Positions 46,255 through 57,602 of a DNA stretch of 64,000 nt are shown in pieces. The notes beneath the pieces are model-generated. The model searched no databases. It saw only the letters and a program-made list of their open reading frames with translations, and was not told where the DNA came from. Source of the stretch: Salvator merianae. Taxonomy: Eukaryota > Chordata > Lepidosauria > Squamata > Teiidae. The translations under genes and the position numbers were made by a program. The stretch spans positions 47,840,825-47,904,824 of the forward strand of contig QVOM02000073.1 in the NCBI GenBank assembly GCA_003586115.2, in the 5' to 3' direction. How positions within the stretch are numbered: the first letter of the stretch is position 1; the number at the start of each line of letters is the position of its first letter.

Positions 46255-46490
46255 GGTTTACATGCAGGTTTCAAAGCAGTTCAAGGCTGGGATGAAGTTT
46301 CGTTTTGTGGCTGCTCCATTGTCTTTGAACTCAAAGAAGAGTTGGGCAGGCAAGTTCTCAGTCCCAAATTGATTTGATTTATTTGGGCTGATGTTTATTT
46401 GGGTTGGTAAGAGAGGCATATTATGCTGAATTGCTGCCCACCCTGCATAGGCTCTATGACATATATTCCACATGCCTGGATTCACTTTAA
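46255..46490 (+). mobile_element. SGNH-hydrolase-like ORF remnant, copy 2
   Basis: GWDEVSFCGCSIVFELKEEL repeats the block I seen at 45490. Downstream frames give VYLGW and AYYAELLPTLHRLY, matching the next conserved LxW-RGMxWxELLP stretch of these proteins. Having block I twice within 0.8 kb means either a duplication inside the element or two insertions. Confidence 0.45.
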
Positions 46491-48254
46491 AGAATTTTAA
46501 TCTTTATTGTGATGACAGGGTTCACAGTTTGGCCAAGGGAAGTGATCTTTGAAGACTTAAGGAACAGGTTAGCTATCATGTTTATGCATGGGTGGGGTAA
46601 GGCTATTATCTTGAGTTGATCCCTCCCTATGGCAGAATCACAGCAGTGTAAGATTTTGATCTGATCTGAGTTAGTGCTCATAGGCCCAAATTGATGAGTC
46701 CCAATACTGCAGGTGACTTTTCATAGCCAACTGGCCTGTGAGGGATAAATTAAGAGATGGGGCAGGATGTTGCCAGCTTCTACTCCAAATGCCAGACAAC
46801 GGGGTGGGAGAGCAGAGGTACTTATCACACTATTCCAAATTAATGGTGATCCAACTGAAAACTGTACAGGCAGGTGGCACCAGACCTCTCAATACCCATA
46901 GGTCACTGTTTTAACTGTCCACAGTTGGGTTGCAAACATGTGGAAGAATCTAGGTTTTGCTTTTGTCTACCATTTGACTTGCACTTAAAATTATGATAGG
47001 CACCACATTTTATTTCATTTTTTTAATAACCCTGATTGATTTCCTGATACAGCACATCACTCCAACTGAGATTAGTGATATAGAGCAGGCTATAGAGGCA
47101 AATCAATACATATCCGGCAAGCTTATGAGAGCAACAGTTCTCCATGACTTTCCTAAAGATAGTGTTGCCATAACTCAGGCAGCCTCCAGATGTGTAGTAA
47201 AACCCATGACCCTCTGGGTACTATATTGGGATTGCCAGACATTCCCCTGGCATTCCCAGTCTAGTCTTGATATTACAGGAAATATAGCCATAACAGATTT
47301 CCTGTAATAGTGATACTTAACATCTTTTAGTAGCTTTCACAATCAGAGCTATTGGGGCTACCAGAAGTCAGCTAAGTACACAAAAAACAGGAAAAGGCCT
47401 CTGGTAGCCTCAGTCACTCCCATTGCTAAAGCTATTTGCCATACATTAAGGTAAACAAGGGTTGCTTCTTGCATCCGGTGGGGGCAGCAAGAGGCAATTA
47501 CAGGATCTTGCTTAGTTCTCATGTTGCTTCTTGCCATCTGGCAGCAATCGTAGCTAAGTTTGAATTGGAAGTACCCCATTATCCATATATGCAGCAAGTA
47601 TTTCCTATTTGGGAATTACACCTATAGGAATTTTGAAAAGGTTCCAAGGAATCTCTTACGGATAAAAATGATAAATTCCCATAGTTGTTAAAAAAGTGAC
47701 TACCCCAAGTGAATATTCTCTCTCGCAAGGGACAGAAAAAAGAAAAAGTTAGGTTTTATATCCTTATCTTTCAATTATTATTAATTTTGATAGCATTTGT
47801 CCTTTCAACTTAGATCTCATAATGTAACAAGGTCAACATGGTAGAAGTGAATCAGACTGCAATAGTGTGAGATGAATTTCTACGTGCGACCTGCTATCGC
47901 TATCAGTGATCTCAAGAATATTTCTAGCATTGCAATAAGATTCCTCCAGTGTGCACAATGCATTCAGTGATTTCTGAATAAACAATTATGCATTTTTGGT
48001 GCCTAGAATATTCCTGTGGGATATTTCAATATATTGCTGGTGGAGAAAAAGAAGTAGATTTTCTAGTTGCTAAACTTACCAATAAAAAGTTTGAGGAAAA
48101 GGAGAGAGAGACATGAAATTACAGTTATATTTATCAAAATTCTAAAAGTCTGTAATGAGAAAAGCCTAAGTTCAGATTTGAACTCAGTGTACTTAATCAT
48201 ATATGACTTTGTGCTGGACTTCAAAAACTAATATTAACATTATGTTTAATCTGA
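46491..48254. other. Unassigned, possibly 3' part of the retroelement
   Basis: Short open frames at 46993-47304 and 47358-47594 show no RT, RNase H or recombinase motif. Confidence 0.4.
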
Positions 48255-48311
48255 ATGATACTATATATATTTTCATGTTAAATATGATATATATATATAC
48301 ATATATAAACA
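48255..48311. repeat. (TA)n-rich tract
   Basis: CTATATATATTTTCATG and GATATATATATATACATATA form an AT-dinucleotide-rich, self-complementary stretch. Confidence 0.9.
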
Positions 48312-48539
48312 TTATTTTTTGCTACCAAGACAGCATGGAGGTTGGAGGACTACTTCTATCCTCCAATATCTGTATGTGGTTTGAAAAACAACTCCATGCT
48401 CCACAAATTGCATCATTTTCACCTGTATAAATAAGGGCTAAATATATATGAAACAGGTATATAAAGATGATGATGATTAATTAAAACAAGATGAAAACTT
48501 TAAAGACCTTGTTGAATAAAATGCCTTCACAGGGTACCT

Positions 48540-49398
48540 AAGGTTCAGACTAGCTATTTCAGTCGCCTTCTGAGTGAATTTGACCCAAGGGGGCCAAACA
48601 GGAAATAAGAAAATTTGCTTTACCCTGCCTGCAAGCCTGTAATGAGGTGACTATTGAAAAGAGCTCTTGGGTCACCTTAGAACTGAGTGGGAAGCACCTC
48701 CACCAATCACAGCCTTGAAGGAGCCCACTGGACAATCAGAAAACAAGGGAGGGTGCATCAGTGAGTTTTTGCTGACACTGGGAATTTTTGAACTCAATTA
48801 AGCAGGTCGAAGGAAGCTGAAAGTGCAACTAAAAAAATAATTCCTATCCTGCCTTCTTTTAGAAATGCACTTTAAAAGCATGCTAGACTTCGTATAATAA
48901 CGAGGAGTGAGGACAAAGAGACTTGAGTTTCAGACTGATTTTGTTCCACAGTCTTGGCTTGAAGGCATGGGGCTATCAGACAGGGAGGGAGAGGCACCAG
49001 TGAGCTCTCAGGGTAACCAGAAACTTTTGAGTTCAATTAAACAGATCTGCAAAACAGATCTGCCTTCTTCAGATTAGAAAACCACACGGGACTTATAATG
49101 ACGAGAAGTGGGGAGACAGAGAGACTTGAGTTTCAGAATGATAAAAAAACTGGCAGTTAAGAAGTTGGAAACTGCTTCAGCAAAGAAGTGGGGACTTCAT
49201 ACCCAGTGGCCAATCAGTGAGCAGCACCTTTTGCAGGCTTGATACTTTGTCTGTTGAAGCGAATGGGCTGCACTATGGGTGAGTTATGAAGTGAATAAAC
49301 AGATAACTGTGTTTGGAAAGCTTTTTTTCTGTGCACTGTTGAATTATTTGCTCATTTTATTCAGGTGGTTTTAAAAACCACTAGTCTGAACACACCCT
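48540..49398. mobile_element. DNA transposon with TTCAGACTAG inverted ends and internal duplication
   Basis: AAGGTTCAGACTAGC at the left and CACTAGTCTGAACACACCC at the right are inverted. Inside, a segment is present twice: CATCAGTGAGTTTTTGCTGA, then TTGAACTCAATTAAGCAGG, and AGACTTGAGTTTCAGACTGA recur from about 48985 to 49140. No transposase frame is seen. Confidence 0.55.
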
Positions 49399-49404
49399 AA
49401 AATT

Positions 49405-49690
49405 ATGTAACACTTATGCCAGACATGGTGCAATTAAGCAGGCCTTTTTTGGTTGTGTCCCTTGCATAGATACACACACCAAAAGTCTAACAAACAATTA
49501 AAAAAATACATCTATCTCATGTTTCCTCATTTCAGTGTTCTTTGCCTCCAAGTCTGGTAACACCTTCCCTGGGATTGGGTACTCACCACCAAATGACCAC
49601 TGATCTTCCCAGCTTTCTGTGACCCATCAACAACATGTTCCCATGCTGTGATTGGCTACATTCCCTTCTTTATGCTTATGTAACTTCCAC
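49405..49690 (-). mobile_element. Truncated relative of the 60907 transposon (reversed)
   Basis: CTCCAAGTCTGGTAACACCT and GCTGTGATTGGCTACATTCC are the reverse complements of AGGTGTTGCCAGACTTGGAG and AAATGTAGCCAATCACAGC in the element at 60907. Confidence 0.6.
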
Positions 49691-49699
49691 CCCAATCTG

Positions 49700-51175
49700 A
49701 TTAAAAGAAAGAGTTGCTCTGGGTATTATTAAAGCGCAGATGAGGCATCCATTCCTAAGCTTTGAAGTAGAATAAGGTGAATTTAAGGAGAAAATGTCTG
49801 TCTTTAGAGACTCAAATTCACTCAGAGAGCACCCTTTTAGGTGTGTCTGATCACACTCACAGACTTCTCTTGGAAGGCTGTGCCAAAACCTGAGTGCCAC
49901 CACTAAGAAAGTTCTTTCCATTATGATTACTGACTTAGTTCATTTGGTAGGGACACACAGGGCAGATCATAGGTTAAGAATAGGAATGTACAGGATACAA
50001 TATCCTTAGGGCTTTATCGATCGAAAAGGATGAAAAATTGGAGCATGAAAAGGATAGGGTGCAAGCGTGGCTGACGAAGCACTATTGTAATGTGTCCAAA
50101 ACACCAAGTTCCAGCTAACAACCTTTCAACTGTCTTCTGGACTAACTGTTTTTAAAGGCAGTAATTTAGTGAGAGCATTTCACAATAGGTATAGCTGTGC
50201 TAGATGATCACCACTTAAGTAAGAATGGAACTGGCATGTCATTGGGAGATCATTAAAGGCATATTGAGAAACAGACGTCATTTGAATGGCTAATAAAAGA
50301 GCTGGGTCAAGGAACACTCCCAGCTTATGACCACGATTCTCTTGGGGAAAGGCAACTCTGTTCAAAACAAGTCAAATATCGATCACACGGATCACTGGCC
50401 AATAGTAGTTCCACCTTGTCTAGACTGAGCTTCAGTTTATTCACCTCTAAAGAGTCCAGTGCCATGCCCAAACACAAGTTTAGGCATCCATTGAATCCCT
50501 GTGTCCATCTTGGTCTTCAGAATAGGCCCTGGTCTTTTGAAAGAGAAGGAGGAACATCTCAGATGATGCCTTGTGTGGATCAGTGTCCGTGTCAGAACAG
50601 GTAGAGCCAGCCCAATCTGGCCTTCACTGTGGGTATCTGGCTTGGATCATTGATCAACCTGTTCTACTGAAGGTGCAAAGTGGTATTCAGTAGGTGTTCA
50701 TACCAGTAGGTATTCATAGACCTCCCTGGAAGGGTCCTAGGATGTTGGCCATATTGATACAGGACATTCAATGGAACTTAGTCTTATGTTTTATGTGGTT
50801 GTTTTTCCATCCTTGCCAATGTTCAACAATTGGTTGTGATTCATTAGACCAGCAAATTGGGCAGATAAAGTGGGTGATGTCTACATATTCATAACAATTT
50901 AAGTACATTTTTGGAGTTCTGTTTAAATGTAAAAAAAAAATTGGGAGGGGGGAGAGAAGCTTGTGGAATCCCAAAGCATAAATACCAAGGGGTTGAGCAG
51001 TATTTTTTTAGCATCTCCACAGAGAATTGGTCATCCAGACCATGGCTAGATTGTGCTTCTGACACCCAACACTGAACATCTTCTCAGAATGATACCATAG
51101 TTGATGGTATCAAAAAACACTCAGAGATCCATGAGAATTAACAGTAACAAGTTCATCCAACAAGGTGATCAGGGC
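49700..51175 (-). mobile_element. L2-clade LINE, RT C-terminal half (antisense)
   Basis: Minus-strand blocks in the correct order are: SLSVFFDTINYGIIL (RT LDLSAAFDTVDH block, about 51080-51130); YEYVDITHFI (degenerate YADDTQ box with one catalytic Asp changed, about 50870); LKLSLDKVELLL (about 50430); GVFLDPALLLAIQ (about 50320); and VVALRFWHSLPREV (about 49870-49910). Many stops and shifts make it a dead copy, longer than most in this window. Confidence 0.8.
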
Positions 51176-51214
51176 AGTTTCAGCTCCAAACTCAAAAAGT
51201 AAAAAACTTACCGT

Positions 51215-51569
51215 TCATAGAACCATGCGGCGCACATCCTTTTTGAGCCCTCCGGCTCGTCTGCGCTCCCCCCTCCCATCAGGGAAGCCTCTATTGGATG
51301 TCTGTTTCCCTGGCAGCAGGGAAGCGAGGCATCCAATAGGCTGGTGTCAGCAGTCAGTCAAATATATTGACCAACTGCTGACACCAGTACAGCAGACAGT
51401 AGAAATTCTACTTTCTCCACGTTGGAGGAAGTAGAACTTTTACTAGGCAGCAAAGGCAGCAAAGGCAAGGTAGGTTTTCCGCTCTTCGCGTTCGTGGGGG
51501 AGGGGTTTTTCGCGGAAACGCTGTTTTCGCTGCGAAAGGAGTAGGTGGCAAAAGTTTTCGCCCATCCCT
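51215..51569. mobile_element. hAT-type element, left end missing
   Basis: It ends GTTTTCGCCCATCCCTA, the reverse of a TAGGGATGGGCGAAAAC-type hAT terminus. It has a CpG-rich subterminal region and GGTGTCAGCAGTCAGTCA mirrored by TTGACCAACTGCTGACACC in the interior. No matching left terminus or 8-bp duplication was found. Confidence 0.6.
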
Positions 51570-52318
51570 ACTTGTCACTGCAGTGATAGAAGAAATGGCA
51601 GTGGATGTCCAAAAGAGCAAGTGATGCTACTTTATGATGATGACAGATGCATATAATATTATTTATGACCCGATTATGCTTGGCTAGTTTATTAAAATGG
51701 ATTTTATTCGTACATTATCCTATGAAGACTAGGGTCAAATGGCAGAACGATAGAAATCAAGATGGATAGAAATCAAGGTTAGGTTGCAAATTGCTTTTGA
51801 ATTCTAGAAGAAGAAGAAGAGGTCTACTCTTCATTATAATTAATGTAAACTGTCCTTCTTTCAGGATTCTGGAGAGTTCATGGAGGTTAAGACAGCTACA
51901 GACCAGCTATTTTATTAACACAAAAAGCTGATTATGCTAGCCAGAGTGAGGTTGGAAGGATCATTTAGTACTTAATCTTTAGCAAGACCTTTTCCCTATT
52001 TGTAATCCTGCCATATTGTTAATGAATATCGCATAGAAATAATTTCTATATCAAGCCTTTGACTTATTACCATATTTAGCCAGTAGATGTCACTGCTGAG
52101 AGGCAGAGAGTTTCTCTTACTGAAGATCCAGAAGTTACAGTACCATGTTTTAGTTCTTCAGCACATATGTGTAAATGGTTGTCACCACATTCTCATTCAG
52201 TCACCACTAGGGGAGAAGATATTGTGCACACTCTGTAAGTGAACATTTTAAAGCTGCAATCTTCACATACAATCACCAGATCTATATACTGGTATATGCA
52301 CTAAAGTTGGCTCCAATA
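51570..52318. other. No recognised feature
   Basis: Nothing supported apart from a short (GAA)n near 51810. Confidence 0.5.
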
Positions 52319-52706
52319 TCGCTAACAAGCAATATTTCAAAGTATTGCTTGGACAGCATGGGGGCCAATGCTGTCTGTGCACATTTTAATGATATGCACA
52401 TCCTGGGTAATTGGCAGGCATTAAATACCTGGAAGTGGAGAAAAGTGACATTGCGCATGCACAGCCATTTTTTCAGCCCTCACAGATGCATGGTGGGCAC
52501 TTCCAAGATGGTGGCTCCCTCCACTTGGGAAGTTATAGCACTATTTTGAGAAAATCTGCCATCAGAATCCAGTTTTCCCACAATAGGCTATAGAGGGATT
52601 TAGGGGGGATATAGTGAGACTATAGTGAGGTTGCCACAGATACATGTGGCAGTTCCACCATGAGGCAGTTATGATGGTACTATATTTCCACTGTCTGGAC
52701 GGGGCC
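52319..52706 (-). mobile_element. MITE, GGCYCC-TIR family (copy 4, reversed)
   Basis: It starts GGCTCCAATATCGC and ends CTGTCTGGACGGGGCC followed by TAA. The interior GGGGGGATATAGTGAGACTA and GTTGCCACAGATACATGTGG match copy 2. Confidence 0.7.
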
Positions 52707-52709
52707 TAA

Positions 52710-53984
52710 GTTCTTCTTCAACACTGCTAACTCAAGCCCAAATACAAATTTCTACTAGTAATGCTGCCTGAGTGAGAACGCATGACTTTGTTCAGCTGGA
52801 AAGGATGCTTATGTGCTATTTCTTTTATTGGATACTACCATATCTGAGCTGAATCCATCTTTTTGCAATGGCTTGAAAAACAACTCGGCAATATTATGTA
52901 GCTAAACATGTCAAAAACTGTAGAAATCAAGCCTTTGGTTTTTGTTGTCAATCATTTTGTTCAACTCATAGTTTCTCACTCTGAGGCCTAGACTAGAAAT
53001 GGCACATTTTCTGCCCCACGCATAAAAGTATCAAGCAGTTGTGGCCCGTGGATTCGGACCCACTGGCTGACGATGTGGAATAATGGATGCTGGCATGGCT
53101 CAGCAAAATCAAAGCACATTTGACTAGAATCTTTCTCCATCCCTCACATATTCACAGAAATGCTCCACAACTGCCTCTGATGATCCCTTTCTGCAAGAAA
53201 AATGATAGGAAAATAGATAATTTAATTACAGTTTAACACATTCTTCCATATAATGCAAAGGTGATTTGAAATGTGTTCTTTTGGCATCTGTCTGTGTATA
53301 AGCTGCCATATCCAGTGCCCCAGTAGATTCTACAAGCAAGACAGAAATGAAGATGAAGAAATGGAAATAAGTAGAAATAGGGCAACTATAAAATGTGACG
53401 AGTAAGAGTTGGGTTTATTTATAACAATTCATGACATAGGTTGATGTTAAATACCTGGAGGGTAAGCAATCTTTCCGAACTGTGCTCTTCCATCCTACCC
53501 CATCCTACTGTTCTTAGACATTTAAGATGGCTGCCAAAGTTATTGCAGCTTCATGGAGCGGAACCACTAACTCTGGATTTCCCTTTCAAAAGATACAGTA
53601 TTCACCCTAATATAGTCAGAAGGAGTAACACAAGTTTGAAACTTGTGTTTATAAGTTGTTCAGATCGTCCCCTCTACATTTTGCTTCATATGAATATTCC
53701 AAGGCAGATCTAAGTAAATTATGATGATGATTTCCTCTGGTTCTCAAATGTTTTGGACAAACCTATATAGGGAGTCTCCAGTCACTGTGGTGAAACTTCA
53801 GCTTTTTAAAAGAAAGCAGAATTTTCCCTATCACAGTGCAAAAGAGGCCCCCAGAGTTCCCATCGTGTATGCCAACTAAGCATTGGATCAGGTATCTGGG
53901 ATCTTGCTGCTGCTTTTGGCTTTTTTTCCTGCATTCAGCATGTTTCCAGATGTCTCATCCAATGAGAAAACAGCATCCTTTCCC
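52710..53984. other. No recognised feature
   Basis: Nothing supported. Confidence 0.5.
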
Positions 53985-54118
53985 TGTGCAGACACTGTTA
54001 TTGTTTTAACTAATCTATTTCATCTGTATTTATAGCGATTTTACTGTGACCTGCCCTGAATCCTTCGGGTATAGGGTGGAATAAAAATATAAATAAATAA
54101 ATTTAATTAATTAATTAA
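53985..54118 (+). mobile_element. LINE 3' end (L2/CR1-like), sense
   Basis: TTTTACTGTGACCTGCCCTG, then TTCGGGTATAGGGTGGAATA and AAAATATAAATAAATAAAT, is the sense version of the tail seen antisense elsewhere, with its tandem AAAT terminus. Confidence 0.65.
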
Positions 54119-54381
54119 AATGCTGGGTTGGTGCAAATCTAACCAGACCATACCTGGTTGGGCATTGCACAAACACCTCTAAGACGTATGGGAATTCTAG
54201 GACTTTCATAAAAGTGTAGTTTATTGGAGAAGGGCCAGGGGAGACCAAACATTTCATTGGTCCCTGTCTGCCAGCAGCTCCATCCACAATGCAGGGGTGT
54301 TGAGGCTGCTGATACAACATCTGGACAAAACTGAATATATATTTTTTCCATAGAAGTAGCAGGTTGATAAAATGGAGGATT
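54119..54381. other. No recognised feature
   Basis: Nothing supported. Confidence 0.5.
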
Positions 54382-54419
54382 AACTGGAACTGGAACTGGA
54401 ACTGGAACTGGAACTGGAA
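54382..54419 (+). repeat. (AACTGG)n microsatellite
   Basis: Six consecutive AACTGG hexamers. Confidence 0.97.
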
Positions 54420-54561
54420 AGCCTTCTTGCTGCCTTATTCTTTTTGTTCTTTTCCCAAAAAGATGAAACTAAATTATATGTGCATATGTTTCTAAATAGT
54501 TTCATGTTTTATAAATCTATATAAAATAGATGCATATACAAATGTTACATAGATGGGAGGC

Positions 54562-54578
54562 TTTTTTTTTTTTTTTTT
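54562..54578. repeat. Poly(T) run of 17
   Basis: Uninterrupted T homopolymer, preceded by GGGAGGC. No retroposed body is recognised beside it. Confidence 0.95.
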
Positions 54579-54935
54579 GCATTTAGAAAGGACTGTGGAA
54601 ATGGAAGTGAAATGTAAGCAAATGAAATATCAGGAATCTATATAATTTGCACAGATGTAAAGAGGGCATCCCAATGCCAGAGCAGCTTGGTCTTTTATTC
54701 ATTAAGCTACAGGATCTAGTTAAAATGCATAGGTGGAGAGAAAACAGTACAGCAACTTTATTTAGAGAGACATAAGGAATGGATTCTAGTGCAAATCACT
54801 GATGTCCTAGCAGGGATGCCGGTGACTCGGCTCTTTTGTATTCATTACACTGCATCAATAGGTTTGTTCATTTCTAAATGGGAACAAAAGATGCAGTAAG
54901 AAAATAATGTGAGCAGACTTACTTATCTCTGTCAG

Positions 54936-55052
54936 GTCACAGAAATTCCCAGCCCATCCACAGATCTGTCTAGGCCGCAAAGAAAGGGCCTGAGGAATGT
55001 AGCAACCACACGCCACTGCACCCATCGGGCTGACAGCCCGCTCCAGAGGACG
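54936..55052 (+). CDS. Exon-like segment, plus strand, unrecognised
   Basis: A good acceptor (CTTACTTATCTCTGTCAG) precedes 54936 and a strong donor (GACG|GTAAGTGC) follows 55052. The enclosed 117 bases are exactly 39 codons, open in one frame only (VTEIPSPSTDLSRPQRKG...). CpG frequency rises here. Splice signals plus a phase-neutral open frame are suggestive, but one exon with no recognised homology is weak evidence. The opposite strand also has an exon-like segment 105 bases away, so one or both may be chance. Confidence 0.25.
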
Positions 55053-55156
55053 GTAAGTGCCCTCATTCATTAGCAGCCTCTTTCTCAGAGAGGGAAACCC
55101 ATTCCACTCCCATTCGCTCCTGTCGCTGACATGCGGCATCAGCAGAAGCTGCTTAC

Positions 55157-55274
55157 CTTCTCCATTTACTGGGGACATTTCCTGTGTGTCCCTTAATGGG
55201 CCCGTCAGAAACTTTGAATTCAAAGTTTGCAAAGGCTGGGAGCTGCAGGGCATGCAAGCATCACTTCCTTTCAT
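55157..55274 (-). CDS. Candidate first coding exon, minus strand, unrecognised
   Basis: On the minus strand, an ATG at 55274-55272 (A at -3) opens a frame starting MKGSDACMPCSSQPLQTLNS and running 39 codons plus one base to a strong donor GGAGAAG|GTAAGC at 55157. The frame is part of a 172-codon open stretch, the longest in the window. The patch is more CpG-rich than its surroundings. A weak TTTAAA box lies about 225 bases upstream. I do not recognise the protein and see no partner exon. Confidence 0.3.
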
Positions 55275-55956
55275 ACTGAGGCTGGAGTGAGGGCTTCTTC
55301 TGTCACTGTGCAAAAACAGGCTAGAACTGTGCAACAGTGAAAGACTTATGCAACGTCCTGATAAATGAATCAAAGAAGCAACACTCTCTTCTGAGAGAAA
55401 CCAGAAAGTTGGACTCTAATCCTCCCCTACCTCTTTCTATTACTGCAGCTTTCCTCTTCCTGGCTGCTTTACTCCTGACGGTACTCAGGGATGACAGCTT
55501 TAAATGTCCCTTACACCCAAAGGCAAAGAAAAGACAACAATAAAAGCAGGAGAAACTGGGTCATTTAAATTACCTGATTGAAACTGGTAGAGACACCACA
55601 TTAAATGACAGCCTGTAGAAGACTGGAACAGGGCCCTGCCTGTTTTCAGTGCACATGTAAGTCTAGTCTATTTTTACCTGGAGTCTGTGGAGCAAAGAAA
55701 AACATTGTAAGTTACTTTGTAATTTCAGGAATCACCTGAGGGTTTATCTCTAGCTTCATGTGCTGCTTCCCATTTCCTTAAGACTGATCCTCACCCAATT
55801 TTTCTAACGTCCAGAAGATGGTCCCACTAGTTGAAAAGAACTTGAAGACTGGTTGTGGAAACTCAAGGGCACGATGGACCAGATTGACAGTGTACATGGT
55901 CATTTCAGAAAGAGCTGGTTCCAAAGACTGAATCTGTAGGAGCCTGCCAAGAAAAA
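55275..55956. other. No recognised feature
   Basis: It includes a pyrimidine tract ending in ATTACTGCAG at 55450, which looks like an acceptor, but nothing downstream supports an exon. Confidence 0.4.
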
Positions 55957-56861
55957 GGGCATTTCTGGACTTATCGGGCGTGTTCGCACTTATGGCAGTA
56001 TAACGGTCTAACTAGCACAGTTCAAGCCAGTTGGGTTTGGGTACAGAGAGGGGTCTTCGCACCTGTCAGTGCTGGAACACTCTGCAAGCCAACCAGCGCT
56101 GGACACATTGCAAATGGGAGTGCACTAGTGTGTTTGAACCCAGAGGGTCTGTGTTTGAACCCAGAGGGTCTGTGTTCAAACCTGTGTCTGAAAAGGCCAC
56201 CAGGGTCCGGACCCCAAGATCTGAAGTGGGGTGCAAACCAGCAGACTGCACCTTCACAGCCCCGCCCCGCCACCATTTTGAACCTGGAAATGGTGTGAAT
56301 GCACCTTCCCTGATCCTCATCTGATCACGCAGGTCGGGTTGGAGACTTCAATTTAGTTGACCACAGCTGGTTGGATTCAGGTAAGCATCAGGTAGGCTTC
56401 GGTAGCTTTTGGGTCAGCTGGGGCTGTTCACAAGTGTGGATCCTGCATTCTAGCTAGCATCTTGAAATGTACTACTCGCTAAGTGCGAACAGGCCCATCT
56501 TTCCTGTCCCGATCCAGCAGGACTGGGTCAGACTGAAGTGGTTCCAGCAGCTGGATCGCTCCTTCTGTCCCAGAACAAACCATCGACATTTGGATGGCTT
56601 TTCTAGGAAGCCTGCTGCACCAGCCCTGAAGATCTTCAGAGTCAGCCTCTGCACTCTCCAATGACTAGGAACTAAAGTTTCTAGTCTTGGAGCCCCCATG
56701 GGACCCATTTCAGTGGTGCAATTTTATGCACTGCTGAAATAAGACCCACTGCTAAACAGTCCTCCTGGCCTCTCTGGTTCACACTAGAGTGCAGAAGAGA
56801 GACGTGCAGAGGTGAACCATGCTACGCACTGTACTAGGATATCAGTAAGTGCAGAAAGGCC
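55957..56861. mobile_element. DNA transposon (GGGCCTTTC family) interrupted by a younger MITE
   Basis: The left end GGGCATTTCTGGACTTATC is separated from its body by the element at 55976-56496. The body resumes after 56496 and ends CAGTAAGTGCAGAAAGGCC at 56861. Body words (GGTGCAATTTTATGCACTGC, CTAGGAACTAAAGTTTCTAG) match the family at 1431. Confidence 0.65.
55976..56496. mobile_element. MITE nested in the preceding element
   Basis: The ends are GGGCGTGTTCGCACTTATGG and GCTAAGTGCGAACAGGCCC, with TATC/CATC at the flanks. Internally, GTTTGAACCCAGAGGGTCTG occurs twice in a row, 21 bases apart, then in inverted form (GTTCAAACC). It is related to 29607 and 59441. Confidence 0.75.
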
Positions 56862-57311
56862 AAAAGTGAAGTTTGCTATTATTTTACCTGCAGCTGTAAG
56901 ATCTGTTCTGTAGAGTTGGGACATCCTCTAAAACATAATGGGAGAACATGCAGGAGTCAGCAAAGGAAAAAAAAACATAATTATACCTTGGGCTGCACCT
57001 CCATTTGATTTTGCCAGCCCCATATCATTTTGGGTGTGCAACTGTGCACATGTGATGCAGACATATATATTAGCAGGGAGCCGAGGCTATTAGGATGCTC
57101 TTCCTTACCACACTTTGCTGTGAGACCACCCTGACCTTGGTCCCCAATCTGCAACTCTGGCAGCCAAAAGTTGGTGCCAGTGTGTGACTGTCACAATCAG
57201 AGGCCTAGAGAGATGTCACAGCATACTGAGATGTAGTGCACTGTGCTGGGCATGGCATGGCTGGGCGGGTAGGCAGGCATGGAAGTAGGTTGAAACTGAT
57301 CCTGCATTTCT
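56862..57311. other. No recognised feature
   Basis: Nothing supported. Confidence 0.5.
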
Positions 57312-57602
57312 GTTTGTTTATATTTCTATCGTACTCTATACCTGAAAGTCTCAAGGCAGGTTACAATAAAATCACTATAAAAACAGATCAAATAGAGTGT
57401 TTTGACTCCAAAGATGGCCTGCTGCTGGCTGTGTTAATGCAGCCCTTCTTTCATTTTATTCCAACAACTCCGAAGTGTGGTGACTTGATCATGGTCATTC
57501 AGTATCTTTCATGGATGTATGGAGATCTGAACCCAAGTTTCTGCCCTCAAGGCTTTATAGTGCAACTACTGCACTACACTCCTCTATGCTGTCTCCAGCT
57601 TG
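57312..57602 (-). mobile_element. Sauria-type SINE (antisense)
   Basis: Read in reverse, the tRNA-like head (GTAGTGCAGTAGTTGCAC, box A-like), TTGGGTTCAGATCTCC (box B-like) and TGACCATGATCAAGTCACC are followed by the tail GTAACCTGCCTTGAGAC and ATATAAACAAA. This is a near full-length but diverged copy. Confidence 0.7.

Noticed and set aside
55337..55543. 68-codon plus-strand frame with a hydrophobic segment and basic tail, resembling a small membrane protein
   Set aside because: It overlaps the 5' side of the minus-strand candidate exon, has no promoter of its own and no recognised family. A hydrophobic run of this size is expected by chance in T/C-rich DNA.
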